Positions 54,368 through 63,549 of a DNA stretch of 64,000 nt are shown here, one piece after another (position 1 is the first letter of the stretch; each line of letters starts with the position of its first letter). Under the pieces are notes generated by a model. That model saw only the letters and a list, made by a program, of their open reading frames with translations, did no database searches and was not told the DNA's origin. This DNA comes from G963923945 sp965199175 (lineage in GTDB: Bacteria > Pseudomonadota > Alphaproteobacteria > G963923945), in contig OZ240684.1 in assembly GCA_965199175.1 (NCBI GenBank), positions 1,860,001-1,924,000 of the forward strand. The letters are read 5' to 3'. Both the position numbers and the translations under genes were made by a program.

Positions 54368-55114
54368 TCAGCCTGCTCCGGCCTGAGGCTGGCTGGTTGA
54401 TTTTTCGGCATAATGGGGCCGGACATACATCAGGCCCGGCATGTCTTTTGGCAACCGCCGTCCGGCGTATGTGGCCTGGGCCAATCCGGCCAGATCCCGG
54501 GCGTGGATGTGTGGTTCTTTTGAGAATTCCCGGCCTTGACCAATCACTTCTGGAAACACCACATCTGTGCGTCCTTTCAGCCCGGCTTGCACGGCCTCAG
54601 CAGCGTGGCCGTAAGCCCATGCGCCTTCCGGTATCCAATCGGCTGATGTATCGGGCCGACATATCATAATGGTGCTCATGCTGCGTAATCCCGGTCGTTC
54701 ATGGGTGGCTGTGAAAATTTGTCCATACAAATCACCGCGCCCGGCCCGAAGAAAACAAACCACCGGACCAGGTGGCTTTTCCTCCCGGCAGAACAGAGGC
54801 CAGGCCATTGTTGTCAGGCTGGGTATGCCGATGAGCGGTTTTCCGGCGGCCAGAGACAATGCTTTGGCAGTAGCCAGACCGACCCGCAAGCCGGTAAAAC
54901 TGCCCGGACCAATGGTAACAGCATAGGCGTGCAGATCATGATGAGTCCAGCCACATGCGTTCATGGTTTCAATGATCATTGGTGTCAGACGTTGGGCCGG
55001 GCCCGGTCCGGCGATTTCAAAACGGGTCGCCCGCACGATTCCGTCTTCCATTGCGGCGGTCGAACAGGCTGTCGTTGAGCAGTCCAGAGCCAGAAGTTTC
55101 ATAGCTTGTGCCAT
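54368..55114 (-). CDS. tsaB: tRNA t6A biosynthesis protein TsaB
   Basis: 248-aa ASKHA-fold partner of TsaD in threonylcarbamoyladenosine synthesis. MKLLALDCSTTACSTAAM, YAVTIGPGSFTGLRVGLATA and KALSLAAGKPLIGIPSLTTM are standard. ATG 55112-55114 has AAGGA; the ATG four codons further is possible. rimI, its frequent neighbour, is absent here. Confidence 0.95.
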   Translation of the reverse strand: MAQAMKLLALDCSTTACSTAAMEDGIVRATRFEIAGPGPAQRLTPMIIETMNACGWTHHDLHAYAVTIGPGSFTGLRVGLATAKALSLAAGKPLIGIPSLTTMAWPLFCREEKPPGPVVCFLRAGRGDLYGQIFTATHERPGLRSMSTIMICRPDTSADWIPEGAWAYGHAAEAVQAGLKGRTDVVFPEVIGQGREFSKEPHIHARDLAGLAQATYAGRRLPKDMPGLMYVRPHYAEKSTSQPQAGAG

Positions 55115-55207
55115 TTTTTCCTTAAAGAGAACTCACTGCAAGAGAACTCACCGCGGTTGGCCTGGATCACGGGGATGGACCCATGTTATGAATATTTCTG
55201 TTATGCA

Positions 55208-55237
55208 TATATGTTCTGTGAAAAATATATGTTCTGT
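55208..55237. repeat. 18-bp period repeat in the tsaB / dipeptidase spacer
   Basis: TATATGTTCTGT at 55208-55219 and 55226-55237; AGAGAACTCAC is also duplicated nearby (about 55124 and 55140). Both lie in the divergent promoter region. Confidence 0.75.
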
Positions 55238-55349
55238 AAAAAAAGACTGTATCTATGAAAATCTGTGAAAATGAGTTTATGAAAACGAGAAAAAACTGTT
55301 TCATGAAAAATTGTACGAAAAAGAAAAATCGCACAAAAAAGGTCTCTTG

Positions 55350-55940
55350 ATGTCGGTCCGGCTGGTTCCGATTACACCCGATGATCACGGTGTTGATATT
55401 GCCCTGGCTTACGCCACTGAAGATAATTTTACCGGTTCTCCGGTTTATGGGAGGGCTGCATGTTTTCTGCATCCGGAGGCTGCTGACTGTCTGGTCCGGG
55501 CGGCCCGGTTGGCCGATGCCATTGGCTATCGGTTGAGAATTCTGGATGCGTATCGCCCCAAAGAAGCACAATGGGTTTTGTGGAATCACACCCCGGACCC
55601 TGACTTTCTTGCTGACCCACGCACAGGATCGCCCCATTCGCGCGCGGTGGCGGTGGATCTCACTTTGATTGATCAAAACGCTGTGCCTCTTGATATGGGG
55701 ACTGCCTTTGATGCGTTTACCCCGCGTTCTTATCATGGCGCATTGGATATTGACCCTGTTGCTCAGGTTAATCGCCATATTTTACTCGGTCTCATGTCAG
55801 CGGCCGGGTGGGATTTTTATTATCGGGAATGGTGGCACTACCAGCTCTTCGATTCCCGGCGTTTCCCTCTTATTGCTGATGGCCAGCAGGCCCCGCCGAT
55901 GATGCCTGCCAATGAGGATAAGAGATTGAAAAATCGGTGA
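55350..55940 (+). CDS. D-alanyl-D-alanine dipeptidase (VanX/DdpX family)
   Basis: 196-aa M15D zinc peptidase cleaving D-Ala-D-Ala. Zinc ligands and catalytic residues are visible: SPHSRAVAVDLTL (His96, Asp103) and YREWWHYQLF (Glu160, His163). ILDAYRPKEAQWVLW precedes them. Starts at ATG 55350 with AAGG upstream. Without vanHA nearby this is the housekeeping or recycling type rather than a vancomycin-resistance gene. Cytosolic, as no signal peptide is seen. Confidence 0.93.
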   Translation: MSVRLVPITPDDHGVDIALAYATEDNFTGSPVYGRAACFLHPEAADCLVRAARLADAIGYRLRILDAYRPKEAQWVLWNHTPDPDFLADPRTGSPHSRAVAVDLTLIDQNAVPLDMGTAFDAFTPRSYHGALDIDPVAQVNRHILLGLMSAAGWDFYYREWWHYQLFDSRRFPLIADGQQAPPMMPANEDKRLKNR

Positions 55941-55970
55941 AACCGGGAAACCGTAAGACCGGCATAATAA

Positions 55971-56561
55971 TCAAATGATTTCACAGGCCTGATCAAAATC
56001 AAGACGCCGGTTACGTGGCCTCAGGCTCTCCGGGTCGCCATGGCCGATATTGCAAACAAGGATGGAGCGATAACGACCATCGGGGAAAAATTCCTGATCA
56101 AGTTTGGCGGCATCAAATCCGGCCATAGGACCACAGGCAAAACCCAAAGCGCGGGCCGCGAGCATGAGATAAGCCGTTTGCAAAGTCGCGTTGAAATGTC
56201 CGGATGCGGCCGCCTTTTCCGGGTTCTTTGCATAGCCGGAATGCATATCTGTATGAGGGAACAAATCGGGCATGAATGTATAAAACTGGTTATCATAAGC
56301 ACAAATCGCTGTGACGGGTGCTGAGGTCACCTTATCCTGGTTGCCCGGCGACATCACAGGCAAAAGGCGGGCTTTAGCCTGTTTTCCTTGTATGAACACG
56401 ATCCGCAACGGACAACAATTTGCGCTGGTTGCGCCCCATTTTGCCAGATCATAAATGGCTTTCATTTCCTGGGTGCTGACCGGCTGATCACTGAATTTCG
56501 GATAGGTACGGGCGGTGCGGAAGATCAGGTCCAGACCCTCATTATCCAGTTGATGAATCAT
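55971..56561 (-). CDS. Nitroreductase-family NADH/flavin oxidoreductase, RutE/HadB-like
   Basis: 196-aa FMN-binding protein. LIFRTARTYPKFSDQPVS, LAKWGATSANCCPLRIVFIQ and AARALGFACGPMAGFD match the malonic-semialdehyde reductase (RutE) subgroup. ATG 56559-56561 has AAGGA seven bases before it. No other rut genes are near, so the substrate is open. Divergent from the polysaccharide deacetylase. Confidence 0.9.
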   Translation of the reverse strand: MIHQLDNEGLDLIFRTARTYPKFSDQPVSTQEMKAIYDLAKWGATSANCCPLRIVFIQGKQAKARLLPVMSPGNQDKVTSAPVTAICAYDNQFYTFMPDLFPHTDMHSGYAKNPEKAAASGHFNATLQTAYLMLAARALGFACGPMAGFDAAKLDQEFFPDGRYRSILVCNIGHGDPESLRPRNRRLDFDQACEII

Positions 56562-56812
56562 GATATTTTCCTTATTTATGGTTTGGGACTGCTTGCTGCT
56601 GAATTTGTATAGGGGCCGTGTTTTGAGAAAATTAAGGATGTGCTGGGTAGTATGCACCACGTAGGATGTGCCACATAAGTACAGGTATATGCCACATATA
56701 TGATGGTATGGTTTTCCCCTTTTTTGCGTTTTTTCAAGCCTTTTTATCCTGTTTCCGGCGGATTGAGTCTTCCGTTCTTCAGTTCTCCGGTTTTTCCGGG
56801 CGGAGTGTTGAC

Positions 56813-57910
56813 ATGAAAACCAGTTTTACAACACGGCTTTTCTGGTTGAGAGCATGGATCATGGGGCTGTGCTGTAGAAACCGCACAATAAGGGCGCACG
56901 GTTGTCTGATCGCGCTTTGTGTTTTTTTATCTGGTTCTGTTCTGGTTGGTCCGGTGTCGGCCTGTGCTGCTGATTCGGCAGTGGTCTTGCTGTATCACCG
57001 CTTTGGGGAGGATTCATACCCTGATACCAATATCAGAATTGACCAGCTTGATGATCATATTGCTATCCTGAAACAAGGGAACTATGCGGTTTGGCCTTTG
57101 ACTGATATTGTTGAAGCCCTTCAATCCGGGCAGCCTGTTCCTGAGCAGACCATCGCGATTACCATTGATGATGCGTTCCGGAGTGTCTATGACCATGCGT
57201 GGCCGCGTTTGCGTGACGCCGGGTTTCCTTTCACTGTTTTTGTTGCCACCGACCCGGTTGATGCGGCTGCGCCTGATTTTATGACCTGGGATCAGATTCG
57301 TACTCTCCATGATCATGGGGTCACGATTGCTTCCCACACCGCTTCTCATCTCCATATGGCTGATGCTTCGGTTGCTGAAAACCGGGCCGAAATCGAACGT
57401 AGTCAGGCGCGGTTGAGAGAAGAATTAGGAACAGCACCCGTGCTGTTTTCATTCCCCTATGGAGAATCGAATTCTGAGGCCATAGAAGTCGTACGTCAGG
57501 CAGGCTATCGCGCTGCTTTCGGGCAGCAATCAGGTGTTGTTTATCCGGGGGCAGATTTTTTCTTGTTGCCCCGGTTTGCCCTCAATGAACTGTATGGTCG
57601 CATTGACCGGTTTAAGATGATTATCAATACGTTACCTTTGCCGGTAACGGATTTCTTGCCGCGCTCTATGATGATTGGTGCGACCGCTCCGGTGGTTGGT
57701 TTTACAGTCGATCCTTCGGTTGGCCCTCTTGAGGGATTGGGCTGTTATTCCTGGGACGGAAGCACGGCCGCCATCGAAGCGATCAACCGGCGGGTTGAGG
57801 TTCGCCTGACCAATCCGATGCCTCCTGGACGTTCCCGCCTGAATTGCACTCTTCCGACACCCGAAGGGAATTGGCGTTGGCTGGGGGCGCTGTTTTATCG
57901 GCCTCAGTAA
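56813..57910 (+). CDS. Secreted polysaccharide deacetylase
   Basis: 365-aa NodB-type deacetylase. A basic N-terminus and hydrophobic segment (CLIALCVFLSGSVLVGPVSA, about residues 31-50) act as signal. The domain has VVLLYHRFG, TIDD (residues 117-120; metal Asp), SHTASH (His175, His179) and FSFPYGESNSEAI. The C-terminal 100 residues are of unknown type. ATG 56813 has GGAG upstream; an earlier ATG at 56666 gives a long unlikely leader. Substrate not determinable. Confidence 0.88.
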   Translation: MKTSFTTRLFWLRAWIMGLCCRNRTIRAHGCLIALCVFLSGSVLVGPVSACAADSAVVLLYHRFGEDSYPDTNIRIDQLDDHIAILKQGNYAVWPLTDIVEALQSGQPVPEQTIAITIDDAFRSVYDHAWPRLRDAGFPFTVFVATDPVDAAAPDFMTWDQIRTLHDHGVTIASHTASHLHMADASVAENRAEIERSQARLREELGTAPVLFSFPYGESNSEAIEVVRQAGYRAAFGQQSGVVYPGADFFLLPRFALNELYGRIDRFKMIINTLPLPVTDFLPRSMMIGATAPVVGFTVDPSVGPLEGLGCYSWDGSTAAIEAINRRVEVRLTNPMPPGRSRLNCTLPTPEGNWRWLGALFYRPQ

Positions 57911-57972
57911 GCCAATAATGGCCGCCCCTTTGTGTCTGGAAGATCAATTTTCCCCGGACAACCGGCGCATAT

Positions 57973-58009
57973 GAAGAATTGCGTTATCCTCAGAATAACG
58001 CAATTCTTC
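57973..58009. terminator. Bidirectional hairpin between convergent genes
   Basis: Perfect 15-bp stem (57973-57987 with 57995-58009), 7-base loop CCTCAGA. It is located between the stops of the deacetylase (57910) and Bax-like (58030) genes. No long T-tract, but the position fits a shared transcription terminator. Confidence 0.75.
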
Positions 58010-58029
58010 TTGCCATCATCCGGGTGTCG

Positions 58030-59430
58030 TTATTTGGCGCGCGCCAGACGCTCCGGGGCCAATTTTACAGAATCATAGGCGGTCAGATGATTGGCTTTGA
58101 TGAGCCGTCTGACATCCTGGACATAGGATTGACCACGTTGTGAATAACGCCTGAGACCGTCAACCAGATCAAGACCACTGAAAGACCCTTTTTGCTGGCG
58201 GAGTCGTGCCCGCTGAGCACGCAACTCCCGGTAAGCAGCATGTGTATTGAGATTATGGGCATAAGACCGCACAGCCTCAATAAGGCGTGAAAAACGCCGT
58301 ACGAAATGCGTCTTATCCGCAGCACGATCCAGAGGTTTAAGACCTCCTTTGGGATCGAAACTCCATTGACCGAAAGCGGCGTTGCCTTCCTGGGCAAAAC
58401 GCGATGATCCCCAGGCACTTTCGATGGCTGACTGGGCCAAAGCCAGCGATGTCGGTATGGTATCGACACGCTTTAAGAGGGCCTGGATATCTAAATCTTC
58501 TCCGGGATTTTTGAATCCGTAGCGGGAGGCAAGGTCATAAACCCATTGCTGTTCACTTATTGCCGTATGATCACGCTGATATTTCCGGGATTGTGGGGTT
58601 CGTTTTGTCTGATCCCGGAACGCCAACAAACGATTGCGATCATCAATAATGGTCTCATTGACCCGCAAAATGAGAGGCAACATGATCTTGAAGAATTCAT
58701 CTTTGCGGCGGCTGGCTGGTTCAATTTCAGTCAGGGCGGTTGGAAAATGCTCCAAAAACCGGCGTGGAACGTCAGTGTTTCTTTTACGCAAGGCATCCAG
58801 GCTATAGGTTTCACCAATCAAGGCGGCGGGTGTTGTGTGCCCGGCTGTTTCTCTCAGACTGGCACCGGATAAACCGGGATGAGGAATGAGGGAATCTTCA
58901 GTCGGGATGTGCCCGCTTTTCTCCCGGGCTATTGGGCGGATCCGGGAATGTGTCGTATCTGTTTCCAGGGAGTCTTGTAAGCGGTGCTGGTCATGCGGTT
59001 TTTCTGAATTGACTGCGAAATTGACCTCATCGGCAGGCGTATCAAGGCTGGTTTGATCAGGCAAAGGTACCGGTGTCCGGGAAGAATGATTGTGCCGGTA
59101 GCGGCTTTGATCATTCTGATGATGTTGGTACGCAGGGTGTTGGTCCCCAGCAGCAGCTGCTTCCGATAGCGGGCGTTCCGCCGGGCCGGGGTGGAAAGTC
59201 CCAACCGGTGAAAAATAAGCCAGGGCATAGGAAATGCTAATACAGACCAGTACACCACCAATCACCGTACTCTCGAACCGGGAAAAAGGTGGTGTTGGCA
59301 CGGATGCCACCCCGATCTTGCGATCAGCCCTTTTGGCCGCCGAAGATTTGGATACCGAAGATTTTTTTCTTACCGGAGATCTTTTTTTGTATGTCAAATT
59401 TTTGCCCGTCATTTTGTACCAAATATTCAA
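58030..59430 (-). CDS. Bax-like glucosaminidase-domain membrane protein
   Basis: 466-aa protein. A Lys/Ser-rich cytosolic start is followed by one TM helix (VIGGVLVCISISYALAYF, about residues 54-71), a disordered His/Pro-rich region of about 150 residues, and a C-terminal glucosaminidase domain: LPLILRVNETIIDDRNRLLA, LALAQSAIESAWGSSRFAQE (catalytic Glu region) and GNAAFGQWSF. Similar to E. coli Bax; probable periplasmic peptidoglycan or glycan hydrolase. ATG 59412 is an alternative start. Confidence 0.87.
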   Translation of the reverse strand: MNIWYKMTGKNLTYKKRSPVRKKSSVSKSSAAKRADRKIGVASVPTPPFSRFESTVIGGVLVCISISYALAYFSPVGTFHPGPAERPLSEAAAAGDQHPAYQHHQNDQSRYRHNHSSRTPVPLPDQTSLDTPADEVNFAVNSEKPHDQHRLQDSLETDTTHSRIRPIAREKSGHIPTEDSLIPHPGLSGASLRETAGHTTPAALIGETYSLDALRKRNTDVPRRFLEHFPTALTEIEPASRRKDEFFKIMLPLILRVNETIIDDRNRLLAFRDQTKRTPQSRKYQRDHTAISEQQWVYDLASRYGFKNPGEDLDIQALLKRVDTIPTSLALAQSAIESAWGSSRFAQEGNAAFGQWSFDPKGGLKPLDRAADKTHFVRRFSRLIEAVRSYAHNLNTHAAYRELRAQRARLRQQKGSFSGLDLVDGLRRYSQRGQSYVQDVRRLIKANHLTAYDSVKLAPERLARAK

Positions 59431-59921
59431 AATGATCCCGAATACTCAACAATACCGCATTGTCTCATTCGTTTCAGACCGACAAAGGCTGGTGGTGATT
59501 CTTCTGTTATTGGTGGGTTTCATTCGGGTGAGAGCACTTTGTCAGCGAATTTCTTTATCAGTGAATCTTTTTGTCAGTGAATTTCTGCCGATGATTTTTT
59601 TAATCAGTCATTTTTTAACCAATGATCTCTTTACAGTGACACAGTTTTAACAGCGACTATCATTTAACAGTGACTATCAGTTTTTACAGCGACTATTATT
59701 TTAGACTATTATTTTAACAGCGACCAACAGTGACAAAGCCCATCAGGGGTGATTCGAACGGCCAGTAACCCTTTACATGACGGACGGCCAGATGAGCCTT
59801 TTATCAATGGCCGTTACCATAACGGTCATTGGCATCCGGGTCTATAAAAAAAGGAAAATTTTTTTGTTAATGCGTTGATTTAGCAAATAATATTTACTTA
59901 ACAAGCCATTGAGACCCAGTC
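59431..59921. other. AT-rich intergenic region with degenerate repeats
   Basis: 491 bp upstream of the Bax-like gene. A unit close to ACAGYGACTAT recurs about six times over 59633-59735, following TCAGTGAAT-type repeats at 59540-59580. An 11-bp inverted repeat (59806-59816 with 59820-59830, 3-base loop) lies near the NFU 3' end, followed by T/A-rich sequence. A GATTCGAAC motif at 59751-59759 is not part of a foldable tRNA. Confidence 0.55.
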
Positions 59922-60494
59922 TTATTCCACCGCACGAACTTCGGTTACTTCGGGGATGTAATGTCTCAACATATTTTCGATTCCCATCTTTAATGTTGCT
60001 GTTGAGCTGGGGCATCCTGAGCAGGCTCCTTGCAGCTTGAGATAGACAATTCCATCGCTGTATGTACTAAAAACAATATCACCACCATCCATAGCGACTG
60101 CCGGACGAATGCGGGTATCAAGCAGTTCTTTAATCTGACTTTCTATGCTGTTATCGGCGTTATCTTGTGTCGTTTCTGAGGTGTTTTCGGTTTCCGGGCC
60201 GCTGGTATCAGCAAGCAGGACCGGATGGCCGGCGGTGAAATGTTCCATGATTGCACCGAGAATCGGCGGCTTGAGGATGATCCAGTCTTTCCCGGTTTCT
60301 TTGCTGACGCTGATGAAGTCTGCCCCCAAAAAAACCGCCGTCACGCCATCAATCCCGAAGAGGCGCTGAGCCAAAGGGGACCGGGTTGCCTCTTCGTCTT
60401 TGGTAAATGATGCGGTGGTGGCATCAAGCACCGGACAGCCAGGAATGAATTTTAATGTTTCGGGGTTAGGAGTCTGCTCGGTTTGAATAAACAT
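59922..60494 (-). CDS. NFU-type iron-sulfur scaffold protein
   Basis: 190-aa protein with the N-terminal Nfu_N domain (MFIQTEQTPNPETLKFIPGC) and the C-terminal NifU-like domain containing the cluster-binding CSGC (LQGACSGCPSSTATLKMGIE). This is the alphaproteobacterial/mitochondrial NFU1 layout; it delivers Fe-S clusters to target enzymes. An acidic linker joins the domains (residues about 95-110). Confidence 0.95.
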   Translation of the reverse strand: MFIQTEQTPNPETLKFIPGCPVLDATTASFTKDEEATRSPLAQRLFGIDGVTAVFLGADFISVSKETGKDWIILKPPILGAIMEHFTAGHPVLLADTSGPETENTSETTQDNADNSIESQIKELLDTRIRPAVAMDGGDIVFSTYSDGIVYLKLQGACSGCPSSTATLKMGIENMLRHYIPEVTEVRAVE

Positions 60495-61020
60495 GATAAA
60501 ACATCTGTCGGGTCAGCGGTTAAAGAACATGTGTTTATGTGGTCTTTGTTCCCCGATTCGTCAAGATGGTGACCATAACCGGAGAAGCCTATTACAGCCA
60601 CAATGATCCGCAAACAAAAAATCTTCCCGGAAAAGAAGACGTAATTTCACCGGAGAATATGATTTTCACGGGAGAATATGATAAATTTCATATCGGATGC
60701 CAATCATACTGGTACATCTTCCTGTCCCCTTCAATTCTTTTCTGTGTAAGATACATACTGGGTATAAGATAATCCGGTTTGACGAATCATCTTTGTTGTT
60801 TACGGGTCAATCCAATATGTATCAACAGGCTGACGCATCAACAGCCTGGTCAGATCCATGGTTGATTCTCAGTTAGGTTCGGATGCGGGTTTTTACATTT
60901 TTTCCGGATTTTTTTTAAGGGGTATCATGGTCGGGATTATCGTGGCCGGGGTTGCGGAATAATAGGGATAAAAAGAATGATAGAGGGGATAAAAAGAATG
61001 ATGAGGATAAACAGCATATC
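60495..61020. other. Region upstream of the aldehyde dehydrogenase gene
   Basis: 526 bp without a supported gene. GGGAGAATATGAT-like sequence is duplicated near 60650-60680, and a 21-bp period (GGGATAAAAAGAATGAT at 60965-60981 and 60986-61002) directly precedes the gene. The repeat keeps the gene's frame open and could extend the protein by up to 23 residues if an upstream start is used. Confidence 0.55.
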
Positions 61021-62469
61021 ATGACGTCATCATCTTTTTTGCGTCAACAGGCCCTGATCAACGGGGTGTGGTGTGATGCCGATGACGGGATGTGTCTGGA
61101 GGTTATCAATCCGGCAACCGGCCATGTTATCGGATCTGTTCCGGCGATGGGCGGTTCTGAGACCCGGGCGGCTATCACGGCGGCAGCAGCGGCCTGGCCG
61201 GCCTGGAAACAGCAAACAGCCCATGAGCGCGGACGATTTTTACGTCGCTGGTTTTCGAGAATCATCGATGAAAAAGAATCGCTGGCCCGGCTCATGACCG
61301 AAGAACAAGGCAAGCCATTGGCTGAATCGCGGGACGAAATTTCCTACGCAGCAAGCTTTGTTGAATGGTTTAGTGAAGAAGCCAGGCGCGCATATGGTGA
61401 GACAATCCCGGCTCCCTGGGGTGATAGCCGTCTTCTCACCATTAAACAGCCGGTTGGGGTTGCGGCTGTGATAACGCCGTGGAATTTTCCTGCGGCAATG
61501 GTGACCCGCAAGGTTGCTCCTGCTCTTGCTGCGGGGTGTCCGGTGGTTGTCAAACCATCGGAATTGACTCCTTTGACAGCTCTGGCTCTGGTCGCTCTGG
61601 CTGTTGAAGAAGGTCTTCCCGCCGGTGTTCTCAATGTTGTGACCGGTCCGCCGGAGGCAATCGGCCAGGCATTATGCGCCGACCCGTTGGTCCGTAAGCT
61701 GAGTTTCACCGGTTCAACCGGGGTCGGCAGACTGCTGATCAGGCAATCAGCCGATACCGTGAAGAGGCTTTCGCTTGAATTGGGGGGAAATGCGCCTTTC
61801 GTTGTTCTGGATGACGCGGATCCTGATGCGGCGGTTGCTGGTTTTGTGGCTTCTAAATTCCGCAATGCCGGTCAAACCTGTATTTGTGCTGACCGGCTCT
61901 ATGTGCAGGCGGGTATTGCTGAGGATTTTACCCAACGCCTGGCCCAGGCTATGAAGACCCTTAAAGTCGGCAATGGGATGGAAGAAGGAGTATCGGTTGG
62001 TCCTTTGATCGAGGAAGCGGCGGTTGAACGCACCCAGATACGGATCCAGGATGCTCTTGATCGTGGTGCGCAGCTGATCATGGGCGGGAAGAGACTTTCG
62101 GGATGTTTTTTTGAGCCGACCCTTCTGACCGGTGTTGGGCCGGATATGGCTGTGATCTGTGAGGAAACATTTGCGCCGGTGGCGGCATTGTCTGTCTTTG
62201 AAACCGAAGCCGAAGTGATTGCTGAGATCAATCAGTCTTCTTATGGTCTGGCGGGCTATGTCTATGGACGGGATATGAGCCGCCTCTGGCCGGTTGCTGA
62301 AGCACTGGAATGCGGCATGGTTGCGGTCAACCGGGCCAGCTTGTCTTGTGATTCGGCCCCCTTTGGTGGGGTCAAGCAATCGGGTTTTGGCCGGGAAGGC
62401 GGACGTTGGGGCCTTGAGGAATTTCAGGAAATCAAATATCTCTGCCTTGGCGGAATACAGCCGCTTTAG
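61021..62469 (+). CDS. gabD: NAD(P)-dependent succinate-semialdehyde dehydrogenase
   Basis: 482-aa aldehyde dehydrogenase. NPATGHVIGSVPAMG, VITPWNFPAAMVTRKVAPAL, LSFTGSTGVGRLL, LSLELGGNAPFVVLDDADPD (general-base Glu) and FRNAGQTCICADR (catalytic Cys) are present, with a C-terminal FGGVKQSGFGREGG. Of the ALDH branches it fits GabD best. Start at ATG 61021; an in-frame ATG at 60952 only adds the Lys/Asp-rich repeat. Confidence 0.9.
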   Translation: MTSSSFLRQQALINGVWCDADDGMCLEVINPATGHVIGSVPAMGGSETRAAITAAAAAWPAWKQQTAHERGRFLRRWFSRIIDEKESLARLMTEEQGKPLAESRDEISYAASFVEWFSEEARRAYGETIPAPWGDSRLLTIKQPVGVAAVITPWNFPAAMVTRKVAPALAAGCPVVVKPSELTPLTALALVALAVEEGLPAGVLNVVTGPPEAIGQALCADPLVRKLSFTGSTGVGRLLIRQSADTVKRLSLELGGNAPFVVLDDADPDAAVAGFVASKFRNAGQTCICADRLYVQAGIAEDFTQRLAQAMKTLKVGNGMEEGVSVGPLIEEAAVERTQIRIQDALDRGAQLIMGGKRLSGCFFEPTLLTGVGPDMAVICEETFAPVAALSVFETEAEVIAEINQSSYGLAGYVYGRDMSRLWPVAEALECGMVAVNRASLSCDSAPFGGVKQSGFGREGGRWGLEEFQEIKYLCLGGIQPL

Positions 62470-62546
62470 AGTTCTTTGCCCCTCTTTTCATGGGGGTGGG
62501 TTTTGTGGTTTTTTGGTCGAATCATGCCGGAGTAAGAGATTGAATC

Positions 62547-63530
62547 ATGTCACTCAATTTACGGGATACTGTCGTTGAGTTTTTACAGCAAAATCCAGAG
62601 CAGAAATTCACGACCCGGGAAATTGCCAACTGGATTTTTGAGACCTATCCGGATGAATGCCGTCGCAAGCAGGAACGCTCCACTGCTACTGTAATCCCGC
62701 TCGATAATGAGGCGGCTCTCATACAGCAAATCACACGTGAAATCGGAGCACTCCGCCCGGTTTTGCAGAAACACCATCGGGAGATTAAAATCACCGAAGG
62801 TCGTCCCCGAAAATATTATTTCACCCGGTCAACCGACCGTGATGCGATTGATCAGGCTGAAAGCAACCAGGGTTTCTCATCGGCAAAGGGACATGGCCCG
62901 GCCATCAAAGAGCATGACCTTTACCCGATGGTATCGACATTTCTGTGGTCGGAACTTTCACTCTACAGCAAGCGGATTGATGAAAAGCGTTCCGGCAATT
63001 CTCAGGGTTCTGGCGGCAATAAATGGCTCTATCCTGATCTTGTCGGGATGCAAGACCTGAGTGGTGACTGGAAACGGGAAATCAAAGATTGTGTCCGGCA
63101 ATATGCCGACAAAAAAACAAAGCTCTGGTCTTTCGAGGTAAAAATTCTGATCAACCGCTCAAATCTGCGTGAGGCCTTTTTCCAGGCCGTGAGCAATTCA
63201 TCCTGGGCCAATTTTGGCTATTTGGTGGCCATTGAGATTGAAGGGATGGGCACCCTGAAAGAGCTGCGCATGCTCGCCAGTTTGCATGGTATTGGTTTTA
63301 TTCGTCTTGATGTTAAAGACCCTTCAGAAAGTGAAATAATGATTCCGGCCAAAGAGCGCAATGAAACCGACTGGGATACCGCCAACAGGCTCACGGAAGA
63401 AAACAAGGATTTTTCGGAATATATCAAACTCATTCGTCAGTTTTACCAGACCGGTGACATCCGCCGGTCCGATTGGGATATGGGGATTGATGAGGATGGG
63501 TATACCAGGGACCTCCAGTCACACAGATGA
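62547..63530 (+). CDS. COG2958/HrgA-like protein: winged helix plus PD-(D/E)XK-like domain
   Basis: 327-aa protein. Residues 1-95 look like a winged-helix domain (FTTREIANWIFETYPDECRR ... GRPRKYYF). After a linker, residues 122-230 contain E122, YPDLVGM (Asp164) and SFEVKILI (E197-V-K199), the spacing of a PD-(D/E)XK nuclease core, followed by QAVSNSSWANFGYLVA. The family is often called uncharacterised COG2958 or HrgA and found near restriction genes; DNA-related activity is inferred only. Flanked by gabD and gor here. Confidence 0.78.
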   Translation: MSLNLRDTVVEFLQQNPEQKFTTREIANWIFETYPDECRRKQERSTATVIPLDNEAALIQQITREIGALRPVLQKHHREIKITEGRPRKYYFTRSTDRDAIDQAESNQGFSSAKGHGPAIKEHDLYPMVSTFLWSELSLYSKRIDEKRSGNSQGSGGNKWLYPDLVGMQDLSGDWKREIKDCVRQYADKKTKLWSFEVKILINRSNLREAFFQAVSNSSWANFGYLVAIEIEGMGTLKELRMLASLHGIGFIRLDVKDPSESEIMIPAKERNETDWDTANRLTEENKDFSEYIKLIRQFYQTGDIRRSDWDMGIDEDGYTRDLQSHR

Positions 63531-63549
63531 ATGAAGGCAACCAGGAGAA

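Noticed and set aside
59746..59790. tRNA gene suggested by GATTCGAAC
   Set aside because: The T-loop-like motif has no matching 5-bp stem on either strand, and acceptor and anticodon arms are not found.
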